Made by a program: the position numbers and the translations under genes. Below, piece after piece: positions 14,570 to 15,297 of a stretch of DNA of 15,297 nucleotides. The stretch covers positions 152,940 to 168,236 of the forward strand of contig MU130573.1 in the NCBI GenBank assembly GCA_015039465.1, read 5' to 3'. Position 1 is the stretch's first letter, and every line of letters starts with the position of its first letter. The notes below the pieces were generated by a model. It ran no database searches, was not told the DNA's origin, and saw only the letters and a program-made list of their open reading frames with translations. This stretch comes from Phlegmacium glaucopus (Eukaryota > Basidiomycota > Agaricomycetes > Agaricales > Cortinariaceae).

Positions 14570-15297
14570 TTATCTAGGGCTAGAATCATCATTGTCACTC
14601 CCTGATTCACTATTACTCTCTGATGAGTCTTCAACATCCAGTCCCAAATCTTCTTCATCACCATCCTCCTGAGATCCAGCCTTTCGCTTTTGTCGATTTA
14701 TGACATATTGGGTATGGTAAAAAAGCATCACATGCAAAAACCAGTTGAAATTTCCAGGAGTCATGCGTTTAAGGATTGATTCAAATCCTCCAAGCCATGC
14801 ATTGAGCTGTTCACAAACCTGTGTATTAAAGGCTCGCTTAGCATATGGCTGTCCATCATTACCATATGCAATAATAACAAGATTTGGTGCAGAGCCATCA
14901 CCAGGTGAAGGATTGCAATACTTTCGGCAGAGGTAATCTGTAACACGATGATTGATGTAGTGATATGTATCCACAATAAATCTTGTTGTTTTCTCCCATT
15001 TTTCCCAGCTTTTATTTGTAACTGCAGTTCGAAGAACTTGACAACCTTTATCAATGCATATATAGTCAGGCCGAGACTCCTCAGTTGGGTACACTGACTC
15101 CAGAAAATTCAAAACATTGGTTGTTGATTCAGATCTAGCAAATTTAGTCCAGGCAACAACAACCCCACATGGTGCACAAATTGTCTCAACACAGTAGTAG
15201 CGTGCTGGGCTAAAATAGTTAGGAGAAGGTGGAGGTTCTTCACTTGGGTCATCATGTCGTTGTTGTCTGTTTGGCACCCTTAGATCTACATTCCAAG
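14570..15297 (-). CDS. KDZ transposase, C-terminal part (runs off the window)
   Basis: The minus-strand frame is open from the right edge (WNVDLRVPNRQQRHD) to TAA at 14570-14572, about 242 codons without intron or break. Ordered landmarks are NYFSPARYYCVETICAPCG, WTKFARSES, then RPDYICIDKGCQVLRT (candidate second catalytic Asp), FIVDTYHYINHRVTDYLCRK, AFNTQVCEQLNAWLGGFES (candidate catalytic Glu) and MTPGNFNWFLHVMLFYHT. An acidic Glu/Asp/Ser tail follows after NRQKRK. These match my memory of the basidiomycete KDZ transposases with a CxC5/CxC6-type cysteine cluster, an RNase H-fold DDE family. The first catalytic Asp and the cysteine cluster would lie in the missing N-terminal part. It is the only well-preserved long reading frame here, so the element may be relatively recent. 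KDZ elements and TET/JBP genes are known to be associated in fungi. Confidence 0.78.
   Translation of the reverse strand, partial: WNVDLRVPNRQQRHDDPSEEPPPSPNYFSPARYYCVETICAPCGVVVAWTKFARSESTTNVLNFLESVYPTEESRPDYICIDKGCQVLRTAVTNKSWEKWEKTTRFIVDTYHYINHRVTDYLCRKYCNPSPGDGSAPNLVIIAYGNDGQPYAKRAFNTQVCEQLNAWLGGFESILKRMTPGNFNWFLHVMLFYHTQYVINRQKRKAGSQEDGDEEDLGLDVEDSSESNSESGSDNDDSSPR

Overview
The window looks like a transposon-rich, gene-poor stretch of a basidiomycete (Agaricomycete-type) genome. The grounds are short spliceosomal introns of about 47-61 nt with GT...AG ends, CT-rich leaders, and families typical of mushroom-forming fungi: a TET/JBP-type 2OG-Fe(II) dioxygenase, the C-terminus of a KDZ (Kyakuja-Dileera-Zisupton) transposase, and a DIRS/Ngaro-like retroelement with a CCCH+CCHC Gag. 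No ribosomal, tRNA or clear housekeeping gene was seen.

Layout. 1-660 holds no supported gene. 842-1285 (minus) is a probable terminal exon next to a 25-nt A tract. 1321-2057 is CpG-rich sequence with a recurring 13-mer and a tandem repeat. 2430-3360 is simple-sequence DNA, strongly G+T rich on the plus strand, with three near-identical C6/G6 hairpins and a perfect palindrome around TCACGTGA. 3421-3700 is a cluster of inverted repeats built from GGAATCC-like units.

3713-6772 is a duplicated block (copies A and B). Each copy carries the 3' part of a TET/JBP dioxygenase gene (minus strand) facing the 3' end of an unrecognised plus-strand gene. 6766-9436 is a second duplicated block (copies C and D) with unrecognised minus-strand coding remnants. 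All four copies are decayed.

10107-11197 is a three-exon gene of a fungal repetitive family with a homeodomain-like W-F-x-N motif and a probable premature stop. 11475-14322 is a degenerate DIRS/Ngaro-like Gag and reverse transcriptase, cut off inside the RT by a palindrome-rich junction. From 14570 to the right edge runs the C-terminal part of a KDZ transposase (minus), open in its visible frame.

Main observation: most of the base differences between A and B that I compared lie at sites where the ancestor was probably CpG. At eight sites one copy has TG and the other CA, meaning opposite strands of the same CpG mutated. Several in-frame TGA stops arose this way from CGA arginine codons, and the same kind of stop appears in the Gag and in the 10107 gene. 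The picture is of elements, one of which encodes a predicted 5-methylcytosine oxidase, eroded by methyl-CpG deamination after duplication. The function calls are by recognition, without database search.
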